From UBA7985 sp965658725 (lineage in GTDB: Bacteria > Pseudomonadota > Alphaproteobacteria > UBA7985), in the NCBI GenBank assembly GCA_965658725.1, contig CBFHUI010000054.1:1-18680 (forward strand): a DNA stretch of 18,680 nucleotides, read 5' to 3'. Below are positions 7,746 through 16,143 of this stretch, piece after piece (position 1 is the first letter of the stretch; the number at the start of each line of letters is the position of its first letter). The notes beneath the pieces were generated by a model that did no database searches, had not been told where the DNA came from, and saw only the letters and a program-made list of their open reading frames with translations. The translations under genes and the position numbers were made by a program.

Positions 7746-8471
7746 TTATCCTGCCAGTGCTTTGTTTTGAGCGTCCGCGATATCCGAAACACCCTTCTTC
7801 GCCAGCGCCAGCAAAGCCATGAATTCGGTTTGGGCAAAGGGGCTTTCTTCAGCGGTCGCCTGAATTTCCACGATACCACCATCAGCCACCATCACGAAGT
7901 TCGCGTCGGTTTCGGCGGAGCTGTCTTCAGCATAATCCAGATCGAGCAGCGCGGTGCCTTCACAGATGCCGCAGGAGATCGCCGCGAGCTGTCCGGTGAC
8001 CGGGCTTTCCTTAAGCATGCCGATTTTCATCAGGTGCTTGAAGGCGAGTTGCAGTGCAACGTAAGCCCCGGAGATCGACGCCGTCCGTGTACCGCCGTCC
8101 GCCTGAATGACATCACAATCCACTTTGATCTGCACTTCAGGCAGCTTGTGCAGATCGACGATGGCGCGCAGGGAGCGACCGATGAGACGCTGGATCTCCT
8201 GCGTCCGGCCCGACTGCTTTCCGCGTGCGGCTTCGCGGCCCATGCGCTGGTCCGTCGAGCGGGGGAGCATGCCGTACTCAGCAGTAATCCAGCCCTTGCC
8301 CGTATTGCGCATCCATCCGGGGACAGACTCTTCGACCGTCGCCGTGACAAGCACCCGTGTGTCGCCAAAGCTGATCATGCACGAGCCTTCGGCGTACTTG
8401 TTCACGTCGGTTTCGATGGTGATGGCGCGCATCTGGTCCGCAGCGCGGCCCGAAGGGCGGTTGTAGGTCAT
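7746..8471 (-). CDS. rph: Ribonuclease PH
   Basis: Phosphate-dependent 3'-5' exoribonuclease that trims tRNA precursors, acting as a ring of dimers. 241 residues, the standard length. The single RNase PH domain is complete: RPSGRAADQMR (5-15), SGRTQEIQRLIGRSLR (87-102) with phosphate-binding residues, and DCDVIQADGGTRTASISGAY (118-137) with the catalytic acid region. AGGAG lies 6 nt before the ATG. It is the first gene of the minus-strand tract and is divergent from hrcA across 208 nt, so its promoter must lie in 8472-8679; I see no convincing -10/-35 pair for it there. Confidence 0.98.
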   Translation of the reverse strand: MTYNRPSGRAADQMRAITIETDVNKYAEGSCMISFGDTRVLVTATVEESVPGWMRNTGKGWITAEYGMLPRSTDQRMGREAARGKQSGRTQEIQRLIGRSLRAIVDLHKLPEVQIKVDCDVIQADGGTRTASISGAYVALQLAFKHLMKIGMLKESPVTGQLAAISCGICEGTALLDLDYAEDSSAETDANFVMVADGGIVEIQATAEESPFAQTEFMALLALAKKGVSDIADAQNKALAG

Positions 8472-8644
8472 GAAGGGCTCCTGACGTCAAAGATGGGGTG
8501 GCGTGGAAAGGGCGCGGGGCCTGTGTGATCCCCTTCTTGCAGATTGTGACCCGCTTCGAAACTGTTCTCTGATCGTGCGCTGTCATGGCTTGGGCGCAGG
8601 AGCGCGCTGCAACACAAGCCGTAGGGGCCAGCTGGTGGGGACCG

Positions 8645-8673
8645 TTGACCTGTCTGACAACGCTCCATACATA
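8645..8673 (+). promoter_or_regulatory. Sigma70-type promoter of hrcA
   Basis: TTGACC (8645-8650), 17-nt spacer, TACATA (8668-8673). This is the best promoter-like match in the rph-hrcA intergenic region. Six bases lie between the -10 box and the hrcA ATG at 8680, so the predicted transcription start is at or very near the A of the ATG. No CIRCE-type inverted repeat overlaps it. Confidence 0.6.
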
Positions 8674-8679
8674 GCTTTT

Positions 8680-9759
8680 ATGACTACATTTGACCCGAAG
8701 CCTTCGTCGTCCTCGATGATGTCTCTCTCCGACCGCGCACAGCGCGTGATGCGGAGCGTGGTGGCGCAGTACATGGAGACAGGCTCGACGGTATCTTCGC
8801 GCTTTATCTCAAAGCTCCCAGGGTTCGAACTGTCTTCGGCGTCGATCCGGTCCGTCATGCTCGATCTCGAAGAAGCCGGCTTGCTCTACGCACCGCATAC
8901 CTCTGCGGGACGGATGCCAACCGAAGCAGGCTTGCGGCTGTTTGTCGAAGGACTGCTGGAGCAAAATAACCTCAGCGAAGATGACCGCTCCGATATCGAA
9001 GGCCAGTGTCAGGTTGCGGGGCGTTCGGTCGATGCCGTCCTTGCTGAGGCCTCAGGTGTGCTCAGCGGGCTGTCGTCCTGTGTCGGGCTGGTAGTCGCGC
9101 CGACGGTTGAAGAACCCATCCGCCACATCGAATTCGTCCCGCTCTCGCCCGGCCGCGCCCTTGTTGTGCTGGTGTTCGAAGGGGGGCACGTGGAAAACCG
9201 ATTGCTCGAGCTACCTGTCGGCGTGGGCAGCGATGCGCTGATCCGGGCGGGGAACTTCCTTTCGGCCCGGCTGGCGGGCAAGACACTGGATCAGGCGCGT
9301 ACGGCCATTTCTGCTGAGGTGAATTCCAACCGCGCCGAAATAGACCGCCTCACGGCGTCCATCGTCGAAGCCGGACTCGCTACACCGGGAAAAGACGTTA
9401 AGGACGGCGTACTGATCGTTCGCGGGCAGTCGAACCTGCTCAAGGACGTGCGTCAGCTCGAGGAGTTGCACAAGGTCCAGACGCTGTTTCAGGCGCTTGA
9501 GACCAAGGAGACCATGCTGAAGCTGCTGGAGAGTACGGACACGGCCGAGGGCGTGCAGATCTTCATTGGCGAGCAAACTGAACTTTTTGGCTTGTCGGGC
9601 TGTTCCATGATCCTTGCGCCTTATCAGAATCAGGCCAATCAGGTTGTGGGTGCCGTTGGCGTCATAGGCCCCATGCATATGAATTACGGGCGGATCATTC
9701 CAATGGTGGACTATACCGCCCAGATTGTGAGCCGTGCGCTCGGCAACGCGTCTGCCTGA
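8680..9759 (+). CDS. hrcA: Heat-inducible transcription repressor HrcA
   Basis: Repressor that binds CIRCE operators, normally upstream of groESL, and is folded or activated by GroEL. 359 residues from ATG 8680. The N-terminal winged helix (about 15-75) holds SLSDRAQRVMRSVVAQYMETG (15-35) and LSSASIRSVMLDLEEAGLL (51-69), followed by the signature HTSAGRMPTEAGLRLFVEGLLE (73-94). The middle and C-terminal GAF-like parts follow with family-like spacing, ending SRALGNASA. The frame is open upstream to 8503, but that part would overlap the promoter and is not HrcA-like. Alternative ATGs at 8716 and 8719 sit just before the conserved SLSDRAQ and also lack a Shine-Dalgarno. With the promoter ending at 8673, a leaderless message starting at 8680 is the simplest reading. 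grpE follows after 60 nt. Confidence 0.96.
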   Translation: MTTFDPKPSSSSMMSLSDRAQRVMRSVVAQYMETGSTVSSRFISKLPGFELSSASIRSVMLDLEEAGLLYAPHTSAGRMPTEAGLRLFVEGLLEQNNLSEDDRSDIEGQCQVAGRSVDAVLAEASGVLSGLSSCVGLVVAPTVEEPIRHIEFVPLSPGRALVVLVFEGGHVENRLLELPVGVGSDALIRAGNFLSARLAGKTLDQARTAISAEVNSNRAEIDRLTASIVEAGLATPGKDVKDGVLIVRGQSNLLKDVRQLEELHKVQTLFQALETKETMLKLLESTDTAEGVQIFIGEQTELFGLSGCSMILAPYQNQANQVVGAVGVIGPMHMNYGRIIPMVDYTAQIVSRALGNASA

Positions 9760-9819
9760 AACGCCAGCGTGCCCGAGCGTCACCCCACCCTGAACCGCAG
9801 ATGATCGAGGAAGACATTC

Positions 9820-10485
9820 GTGTCCGACCAGAAGAACGCGCCAGACATTGATCCTGAAGACATCAAGGCAGCCGAGCGCGCTGCCGGGATCGAAACGGTA
9901 CCCGAAGACGAGGAACTGCCGCCCGAGACAGCTCCGGCGGAAAAGACCGCTGATGACATTATTGTCGAGCTGGAAGCGCAGTTGGCTGAAGCGAAAGCCG
10001 ATCGCCTGCGCGCGGTGGCAGAAGCAGAGAACACCCGCAAGCGTGCCGAGCGCGAGATTGCGAACGTCCGCAAATACGCAGCTGAGCCGCTCGCGCGCGA
10101 CTTCCTGCAGGTATCCGAGTTTATTCGCATGGCGCTGCAGAGTGTCTCCGAGGAGCAGGCTGACGCCGACCCGCTGCTCAAAAACCTGCGCGTTGGCGTC
10201 GCAATGACGGAAAAAACCCTTCTGGACGCCTTCCAACGCAACAACGTCAGCCAGATCACGGCTAAGCCCGGTGATGCCTACGACCATCAGGCGCATGAAG
10301 CAATTTCGCGGGTCGATGCGCCTGAAGGGATCGAGCCTGGGCAGATCGTACAGATGATCGGTGCGGGCTATCGTCTGCATGATCGGCTGATCAAGCCAGC
10401 TACTGTCGTCGTTGCACAGGCGCCGACCCCCGCAGCTGAACCGGAGCCGGAGAGTTCGAGCGAGGCTGGGGAAGACGGCGAGTAA
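9820..10485 (+). CDS. grpE: GrpE nucleotide exchange factor
   Basis: Cytosolic co-chaperone that releases ADP from DnaK. 221 residues from a GTG start, preceded by GAGGAAG at suitable distance. Residues 1-45 are acidic and disordered-looking, 46-90 form the long coiled-coil dimerisation helix, 91-140 are the helical bundle, and 150-200 form the beta-wing with GIEPGQIVQMIGAGYRLHDR (170-189), matching the GrpE signature. A 20-residue acidic tail follows. Two family hallmarks are altered: the usual DNLERAL segment reads VSEFIRMAL (98-106), and the FDPNxHQAM loop reads AYDHQAHEA (153-161), about one residue short. The fold-critical C-terminal signature is intact, so it is probably functional. hrcA-grpE likely form one transcript, with dnaK separate. 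Confidence 0.96.
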   Translation: MSDQKNAPDIDPEDIKAAERAAGIETVPEDEELPPETAPAEKTADDIIVELEAQLAEAKADRLRAVAEAENTRKRAEREIANVRKYAAEPLARDFLQVSEFIRMALQSVSEEQADADPLLKNLRVGVAMTEKTLLDAFQRNNVSQITAKPGDAYDHQAHEAISRVDAPEGIEPGQIVQMIGAGYRLHDRLIKPATVVVAQAPTPAAEPEPESSSEAGEDGE

Positions 10486-10553
10486 CCCGCTAGACACCTG
10501 AATTTAGAGCCGGTTGGGTATGCGCATAGGGCACCGCTCCACGCGCTGAAGCC

Positions 10554-10582
10554 ATTGCGACAGGGATTCCAGTCCCTATATC
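10554..10582 (+). promoter_or_regulatory. Putative heat-shock (RpoH-like) promoter of dnaK
   Basis: ATTGCGA (10554-10560) lies upstream of CCCTATAT (10574-10581). The -10 part fits the CYTATnT element known for alphaproteobacterial sigma32, while the -35 part (ATTGC against CTTGA) is only a partial match. Read as sigma70 it would be TTGCGA, 16 nt, TATATC. An inverted repeat (AGGGA 10562-10566, TCCCT 10573-10577) lies between and overlaps the -10 box. Predicted start about 10588, giving a leader of roughly 155 nt before dnaK. Confidence 0.45.
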
Positions 10583-10594
10583 TCCATCTGAAAC

Positions 10595-10616
10595 CGAAGC
10601 GGCGTAATCCGCTTCG
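10595..10616 (+). promoter_or_regulatory. Stem-loop in the dnaK 5' leader
   Basis: Perfect 8-bp arms CGAAGCGG (10595-10602) and CCGCTTCG (10609-10616) around a 6-nt loop. No T-run follows, so it is not an intrinsic terminator. It would sit a few bases from the 5' end if transcription starts near 10588, the usual place for a message-stabilising hairpin. An operator role is also possible. Confidence 0.5.
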
Positions 10617-10742
10617 CCACTGTTCAACGTTCTCGCTTTATCGCCGACCATGGCGCGTAGCAGAACGCCTGGAGGGGGCCGGAAACCGGGGCTTCACATG
10701 AAGACTGGTTCGAGCGTCCGCTGAAGAAAGGAAAGTAGAAGA

Positions 10743-12662
<1,920 letters not shown>

Positions 12663-12679
12663 GCAACTGCTACCGCTGA

Positions 12680-12709
12680 ACCCCGCACCGCACAAAGCGG
12701 GTGCGGGGT
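12680..12709 (+). promoter_or_regulatory. dnaK-dnaJ intercistronic stem-loop
   Basis: Perfect 10-bp arms ACCCCGCACC (12680-12689) and GGTGCGGGGT (12700-12709) around a 10-nt loop, all GC pairs apart from two. No T-tract follows. It ends 21 nt before the dnaJ ATG. A second mini-hairpin, GCGC (12713-12716) with GCGC (12721-12724), covers the likely dnaJ Shine-Dalgarno GGAG (12718-12721). It could act as attenuator, processing site or 3' stabiliser that lowers DnaJ relative to DnaK. Confidence 0.6.
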
Positions 12710-12730
12710 GCAGCGCCGGAGCGCCGTGTC

Positions 12731-13864
12731 ATGTCTAAACGCGATTTTTACGACATTCTGGGGGTATCCAAGTCCGCGACGGACAAGGAGCTGAAGTCGG
12801 CTTTCCGTAAGTTGGCCATGCAGCATCACCCAGACCGCAACCCCGGTGACGAGGCAGCAGAGCAGGCGTTCAAGGAAGTCAATGAGGCTTACGACGCGCT
12901 CAAAGACCCCCAGAAGCGCGCGGCTTACGATCAATTCGGCCACGCCGCTTTCGAACAAGGTGGCGGCGGAAATCCCTTTGGGGGTGGCGCAGGCGCGGCA
13001 GGGTTCGACGGCTTTGGCGATATTTTCGAAGAAATGTTCGGTTCGGCCTTTGGTGGCCGACGCGGCGGTGGGCGCAGTCAGCCCGGCCGAGGCTCCGACC
13101 TGCAATACAACATGTCGATCACGCTGGACGAAGCCTATGAGGGCAAAACCGCGCAGATCAAAGTACCCTCAGCCGAATCCTGCACCACCTGTTCAGGCTC
13201 CGGCGCCAAGCCCGGCACGTCTCCCACCACCTGCGGCACGTGCGGCGGCCGAGGGCGCGTGCGCACTCAGAACGGCATCTTCGCCATGGAGCGCGGCTGT
13301 CCCAGCTGTAACGGTCAGGGACAGGTCATTAGCGATCCATGTCGCTCCTGTAACGGTGCGGGAAAAGTGGCCAAGGACAAGCAACTGTCCGTCAACATCC
13401 CTGCTGGCGTCGAAGACGGTACGCGCATTCGCCTGTCCGGCGAGGGCGAGTTGGGACAGCGCGGTGGGCCGTCGGGTGATCTCTATATTTTCCTGAACAT
13501 CAAGGACCACGACCTGTTCGAGCGCGACGCCCAGCATCTGTTTGTCTCCATGCCCGTGAGCATGAGCACAGCCGCTCTTGGCGGGGAAATCGAGGTGCCG
13601 AGCATCGACGGCACGCGCGTGCGGGTGAAGATCCCCTCTGGCGCGCAATCGGGTCAGCAACTGCGGTTGCGGGGCAAGGGAATGTCGATCTACCGCCGCC
13701 AAGATCGCGGCGACCTCTATGTTCGTGTTGAGGTCGAGACCCCGACTAACCTGACCAAGCGGCAAAAGGAACTGCTCGAAGAGTTCGAGAAAGAGGGCAA
13801 CGCCCATTCTCCGCTGGCGGCAAAGTTCCTGAACAAAGTTAAGGGCTTCTTCAACGCCGAATAA
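12731..13864 (+). CDS. dnaJ: Hsp40 co-chaperone DnaJ
   Basis: Type I DnaJ that stimulates the DnaK ATPase and delivers substrates. 377 residues. The J-domain (4-70) has HPD at 33-35. A Gly/Phe-rich linker spans about 76-122. Four CxxCxGxG zinc motifs lie at 151-158 (CTTCSGSG), 168-175 (CGTCGGRG), 190-197 (CPSCNGQG) and 204-211 (CRSCNGAG), making two zinc centres. The two C-terminal beta-barrel substrate domains follow, including RLSGEGELGQRGGPSGDLY. The frame is open from GTG 12701, but ATG 12731 gives the conserved MSKRDFYDILGV start. GGAG 9-10 nt upstream is the likely ribosome binding site, sitting in a small hairpin loop. No terminator is obvious after the stop. Confidence 0.98.
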   Translation: MSKRDFYDILGVSKSATDKELKSAFRKLAMQHHPDRNPGDEAAEQAFKEVNEAYDALKDPQKRAAYDQFGHAAFEQGGGGNPFGGGAGAAGFDGFGDIFEEMFGSAFGGRRGGGRSQPGRGSDLQYNMSITLDEAYEGKTAQIKVPSAESCTTCSGSGAKPGTSPTTCGTCGGRGRVRTQNGIFAMERGCPSCNGQGQVISDPCRSCNGAGKVAKDKQLSVNIPAGVEDGTRIRLSGEGELGQRGGPSGDLYIFLNIKDHDLFERDAQHLFVSMPVSMSTAALGGEIEVPSIDGTRVRVKIPSGAQSGQQLRLRGKGMSIYRRQDRGDLYVRVEVETPTNLTKRQKELLEEFEKEGNAHSPLAAKFLNKVKGFFNAE

Positions 13865-13936
13865 GTGCTCGGTACAAATGCCGCTTTGCTTGTGATATGC
13901 CACCCCGAAACACTTATGACGGGAAGGCAGACTTAT

Positions 13937-14440
13937 ATGTTCACCGAGCTCTACACAAAGCAACTGGCCGGCTACGCGAGCTACCACACGGATGCGCGCA
14001 ACGAGGCGACGCACTTCGTGGGCATTCCGCTGATCGTGATCGGCATTCTGTTCGTTGCCTCTTGGCCCAAACTGCTTGGCCTGCCGCTTTCAGTTTACTT
14101 GTTTGTCGGGTTCGCCGTGCTTTGGATGTCGATGGATCTGTTGATCGGCGGCCTTGTGGTTCTGCTGTCGCTACCATTCTTGTGGCTCGGGATCACGTGG
14201 TACGATCCGACACTCTCAGTATTCTGGAAAATCGTGATTGCGGTTGGTCTGCAAATCGTTGGCTGGGGCTTTCAGTTGGTCGGTCATGCCTATGAAGGCC
14301 GTCGTCCTGCGCTGGTCGACAATCTGTTTCAAGGCCTGCTCGGGCCGACGTTCCTGGTCTATGAAGTGGTTCACCGGTTCGGGCTGAAGCAGAAGCTCAA
14401 GGCAGACGTGGATGCAGAACTGGCGCGCTTGACCCAGTAA
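13937..14440 (+). CDS. Mpo1-like (DUF962) integral membrane protein
   Basis: 167 residues with about four hydrophobic segments (roughly 27-45, 50-72, 74-90, 96-115). The conserved N-terminal pattern of the DUF962/YGL010w family is present: YHTDARNEATHFVGIPL (16-32) with H17, N22 and H26, and the second conserved block VGHAYEGRRPALVDNLFQGLLGP (115-137) with H117 and E120. Yeast Mpo1 is an Fe(II)-dependent dioxygenase that alpha-oxidises a 2-hydroxy fatty acid from phytosphingosine; the shared histidines suggest similar metal chemistry here, but the bacterial substrate is unknown. ATG 13937 is preferred over the open upstream frame (13865) because it has GGGAAGG before it and matches where the family begins. 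It lies 72 nt after dnaJ on the same strand, and read-through from the heat-shock operon is possible. Confidence 0.87.
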   Translation: MFTELYTKQLAGYASYHTDARNEATHFVGIPLIVIGILFVASWPKLLGLPLSVYLFVGFAVLWMSMDLLIGGLVVLLSLPFLWLGITWYDPTLSVFWKIVIAVGLQIVGWGFQLVGHAYEGRRPALVDNLFQGLLGPTFLVYEVVHRFGLKQKLKADVDAELARLTQ

Positions 14441-14462
14441 CAGCAGAGACCTTCCAGACGCT

Positions 14463-15017
14463 ATGATCCGACGTCTTCTTCCTTGGGTAGTCATCGCCGC
14501 CCTCGCGGCTGTTGTCTTTTTCGTTGGGAGCCTGTTTTGGCAGGCTTGGAATTTGCCCGAGACGCAAAGCGCCCGGGTGACTGAAACAGTCGATGCGCCG
14601 GCTGAGGCGGTTTGGCTCGTCTTGAATACTGCAGGCGTGCTCAAGGAGCGCTTCGACGAGGTTGAGTTCGAAGACGTGGTTGAGGACGATCAGGGGTTGG
14701 TTCAGTGGACCTCTCGGCACGAGGATCGCAACTACTACACACGCTTTGTCCGAACCCGCGCGTTGCAACCTGCTGATGGGGGGGCGTGGGTCTATGAGTA
14801 TACCATCACACCAGAGGACGTTCCCGTCCTGACAACGCGCACGGTAGAGATTGCGAGCCAACCCGGCGGGCAGGTTGAGGTCTCTGTGACCGATGCGCTG
14901 GTCATCGAAGACAGGACATTGCGCATGTGGATGGGGGTTCTCGGCATGGACAGTGGCGTGAAGAATGAGATGAAGGCGATCACCTCGCTCGTTGACTCCG
15001 CCAAGGCTGCACTCTGA
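14463..15017 (+). CDS. Membrane-anchored SRPBCC-like protein
   Basis: 184 residues. An N-terminal hydrophobic segment (about 6-27, after MIRR) should anchor it in the inner membrane with the rest outside, or act as an uncleaved signal. From about residue 36 the pattern SARVTETVDAPAEAVWLVLNTAG resembles the first strand and helices of START/SRPBCC ligand-binding folds, followed by alternating strands and a final amphipathic helix (MKAITSLVDSAKAAL). The fold is an inference from this pattern, not from catalytic motifs. No ligand is evident. It begins 22 nt after the Mpo1-like gene without a strong Shine-Dalgarno and is followed by a strong terminator, so the two are probably co-transcribed. A lipid ligand would fit that pairing, but this is speculative. 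Confidence 0.72.
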   Translation: MIRRLLPWVVIAALAAVVFFVGSLFWQAWNLPETQSARVTETVDAPAEAVWLVLNTAGVLKERFDEVEFEDVVEDDQGLVQWTSRHEDRNYYTRFVRTRALQPADGGAWVYEYTITPEDVPVLTTRTVEIASQPGGQVEVSVTDALVIEDRTLRMWMGVLGMDSGVKNEMKAITSLVDSAKAAL

Positions 15018-15038
15018 CCCGTTCGATCCCGCACAACG

Positions 15039-15068
15039 AAAAAAGGCCCCAGCAAAGGGGCCTTTTTT
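15039..15068. terminator. Bidirectional intrinsic terminator
   Basis: Perfect 12-bp arms AAAAAAGGCCCC (15039-15050) and GGGGCCTTTTTT (15057-15068) with loop AGCAAA. The GC core is flanked by A-tract and T-tract, so it ends transcription in both directions: after the SRPBCC-like gene (stop 15017, plus) and after asd (stop 15097, minus). Confidence 0.93.
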
Positions 15069-15096
15069 GTGTCTTTCTGCCGCTGGTGAAGCGGAT

Positions 15097-16125
15097 TTAG
15101 ATGATCTTCATCTCGACCAGCTTCTCTGCAATTTGCACCGCGTTCAACGCCGCGCCCTTACGCAGATTGTCGGAGACGCACCAGAAGGCAAGGCCGTTTT
15201 CCGTGGTGACGTCTTCGCGGATGCGGGAGACGTAAACCGCGTCTTCGCCCGCCGCTTCCTTGGGCGTGACGTAGCCTTCGTCTTGCCGGTAGTCGACAAC
15301 GATGCAGCCTTCCTGGTTAGAGAACGCTTCGCGAGCTTCTTCTGTGCTCATCGGACGCTCGAACTCAACGTTTGCTGAGACTGCGTGAGAAATGAACACC
15401 GGCACGCGGACACAGGTGGCGGCGAGTTTGATTTTCGGGTCGAGGATCTTCTTGGTCTCAACCGTCATCTTCCACTCTTCCTTGGTCGACCCGTCGTCCA
15501 TGAAGCTGTCGATGTGGGGGATGCAGTTGAAGGCGATTTCCTTGGTCAACTGCTCGGGTAGAACGGGTTCATTGACGTAGACGCCCCGGGTCTGACGGAA
15601 CAGCTCGTCCATCGCCTCTTTGCCTGCGCCGGAAACCGACTGGTAGGTCGAGCACACCACTCGCGTGATCGTCGCCCGATCGTGCAGTGGCTTGAGCGCG
15701 ACCATCAACTGGATGGTCGAACAGTTTGGGTTGGCGATGATGTTCTTTCGGTTCGCCTGCTTGGCCCAGGGCTCCAGCGCGTGCGCGTTCACTTCCGGAA
15801 CGATCAGCGGGCAGTCGGGGTCCATCCGAAAGTGCGAAGTGTTGTCGATGACGATGCACCCAGCTGCAGCAGCTTTGGGCGCATACTCCGCCGAGACTTT
15901 GCCGCCGGGGGAGAACAGCGCAACATCGACGCTGCTGAAGTCAAACGTGGCTAGGTCTTCGATCTTCAGAATGCGATCTTCGCCAAAGCTGACTTCTTGA
16001 CCCGCCGAGCGGCTGGACGCGACGGCGTGCACCTTGTCGATCGGGAACTGGCGTTCGTCGAGGATGGAAAGGATCTCGCGACCCACGTTGCCGGACGCGC
16101 CGACAACAGCAACGGTGTAACCCAT
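15097..16125 (-). CDS. asd: Aspartate-semialdehyde dehydrogenase
   Basis: NADPH-dependent enzyme converting aspartyl-4-phosphate to aspartate semialdehyde, the branch point to lysine/diaminopimelate, threonine and methionine. 342 residues, normal length. The Rossmann NADP loop VGASGNVG lies at 8-15. The catalytic cysteine is C135 in NPNCST (132-137), and the general base H247 lies in RVPVFISHAVSAN (240-252). SVSGAGKEAM (163-172) is the substrate-binding region. GAGGAAAC upstream of the ATG is a plausible ribosome binding site. It lies 18 nt after the leuB stop, so leuB-asd is likely one transcript ending at the shared terminator. Confidence 0.98.
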   Translation of the reverse strand: MGYTVAVVGASGNVGREILSILDERQFPIDKVHAVASSRSAGQEVSFGEDRILKIEDLATFDFSSVDVALFSPGGKVSAEYAPKAAAAGCIVIDNTSHFRMDPDCPLIVPEVNAHALEPWAKQANRKNIIANPNCSTIQLMVALKPLHDRATITRVVCSTYQSVSGAGKEAMDELFRQTRGVYVNEPVLPEQLTKEIAFNCIPHIDSFMDDGSTKEEWKMTVETKKILDPKIKLAATCVRVPVFISHAVSANVEFERPMSTEEAREAFSNQEGCIVVDYRQDEGYVTPKEAAGEDAVYVSRIREDVTTENGLAFWCVSDNLRKGAALNAVQIAEKLVEMKII

Positions 16126-16143
16126 GAGACTTTGTTTCCTCGG

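Noticed and set aside
7739..7882. N-terminal extension of rdgB by 48 codons.
   Set aside because: It overlaps the rph 3' end out of frame and is unlike the family; ATG 7738 precedes the conserved start.
8516..8533. GGGG...CCCC pairing in the rph-hrcA gap as a possible hairpin or operator.
   Set aside because: Only a 4-bp stem with a long loop; expected often by chance in this composition.
8503..8679. N-terminal extension of hrcA by 59 codons.
   Set aside because: It starts at a GTG, runs through the promoter and has no similarity to HrcA N-termini.
9211..10497. A 428-codon minus-strand frame across the end of hrcA and grpE.
   Set aside because: It overlaps two certain genes, spans their gap and has a composition typical of reverse-frame shadow (rich in Arg, Leu, His), with no recognisable domain.
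10679..10689. CCGG-AAA-CCGG hairpin before dnaK.
   Set aside because: 4-bp stem with a 3-nt loop and no T-run; too weak to call a terminator or regulator alone.
13865..13936. A terminator or promoter between dnaJ and the Mpo1-like gene.
   Set aside because: No stem with T-run and no -10/-35 pair at acceptable spacing was found.
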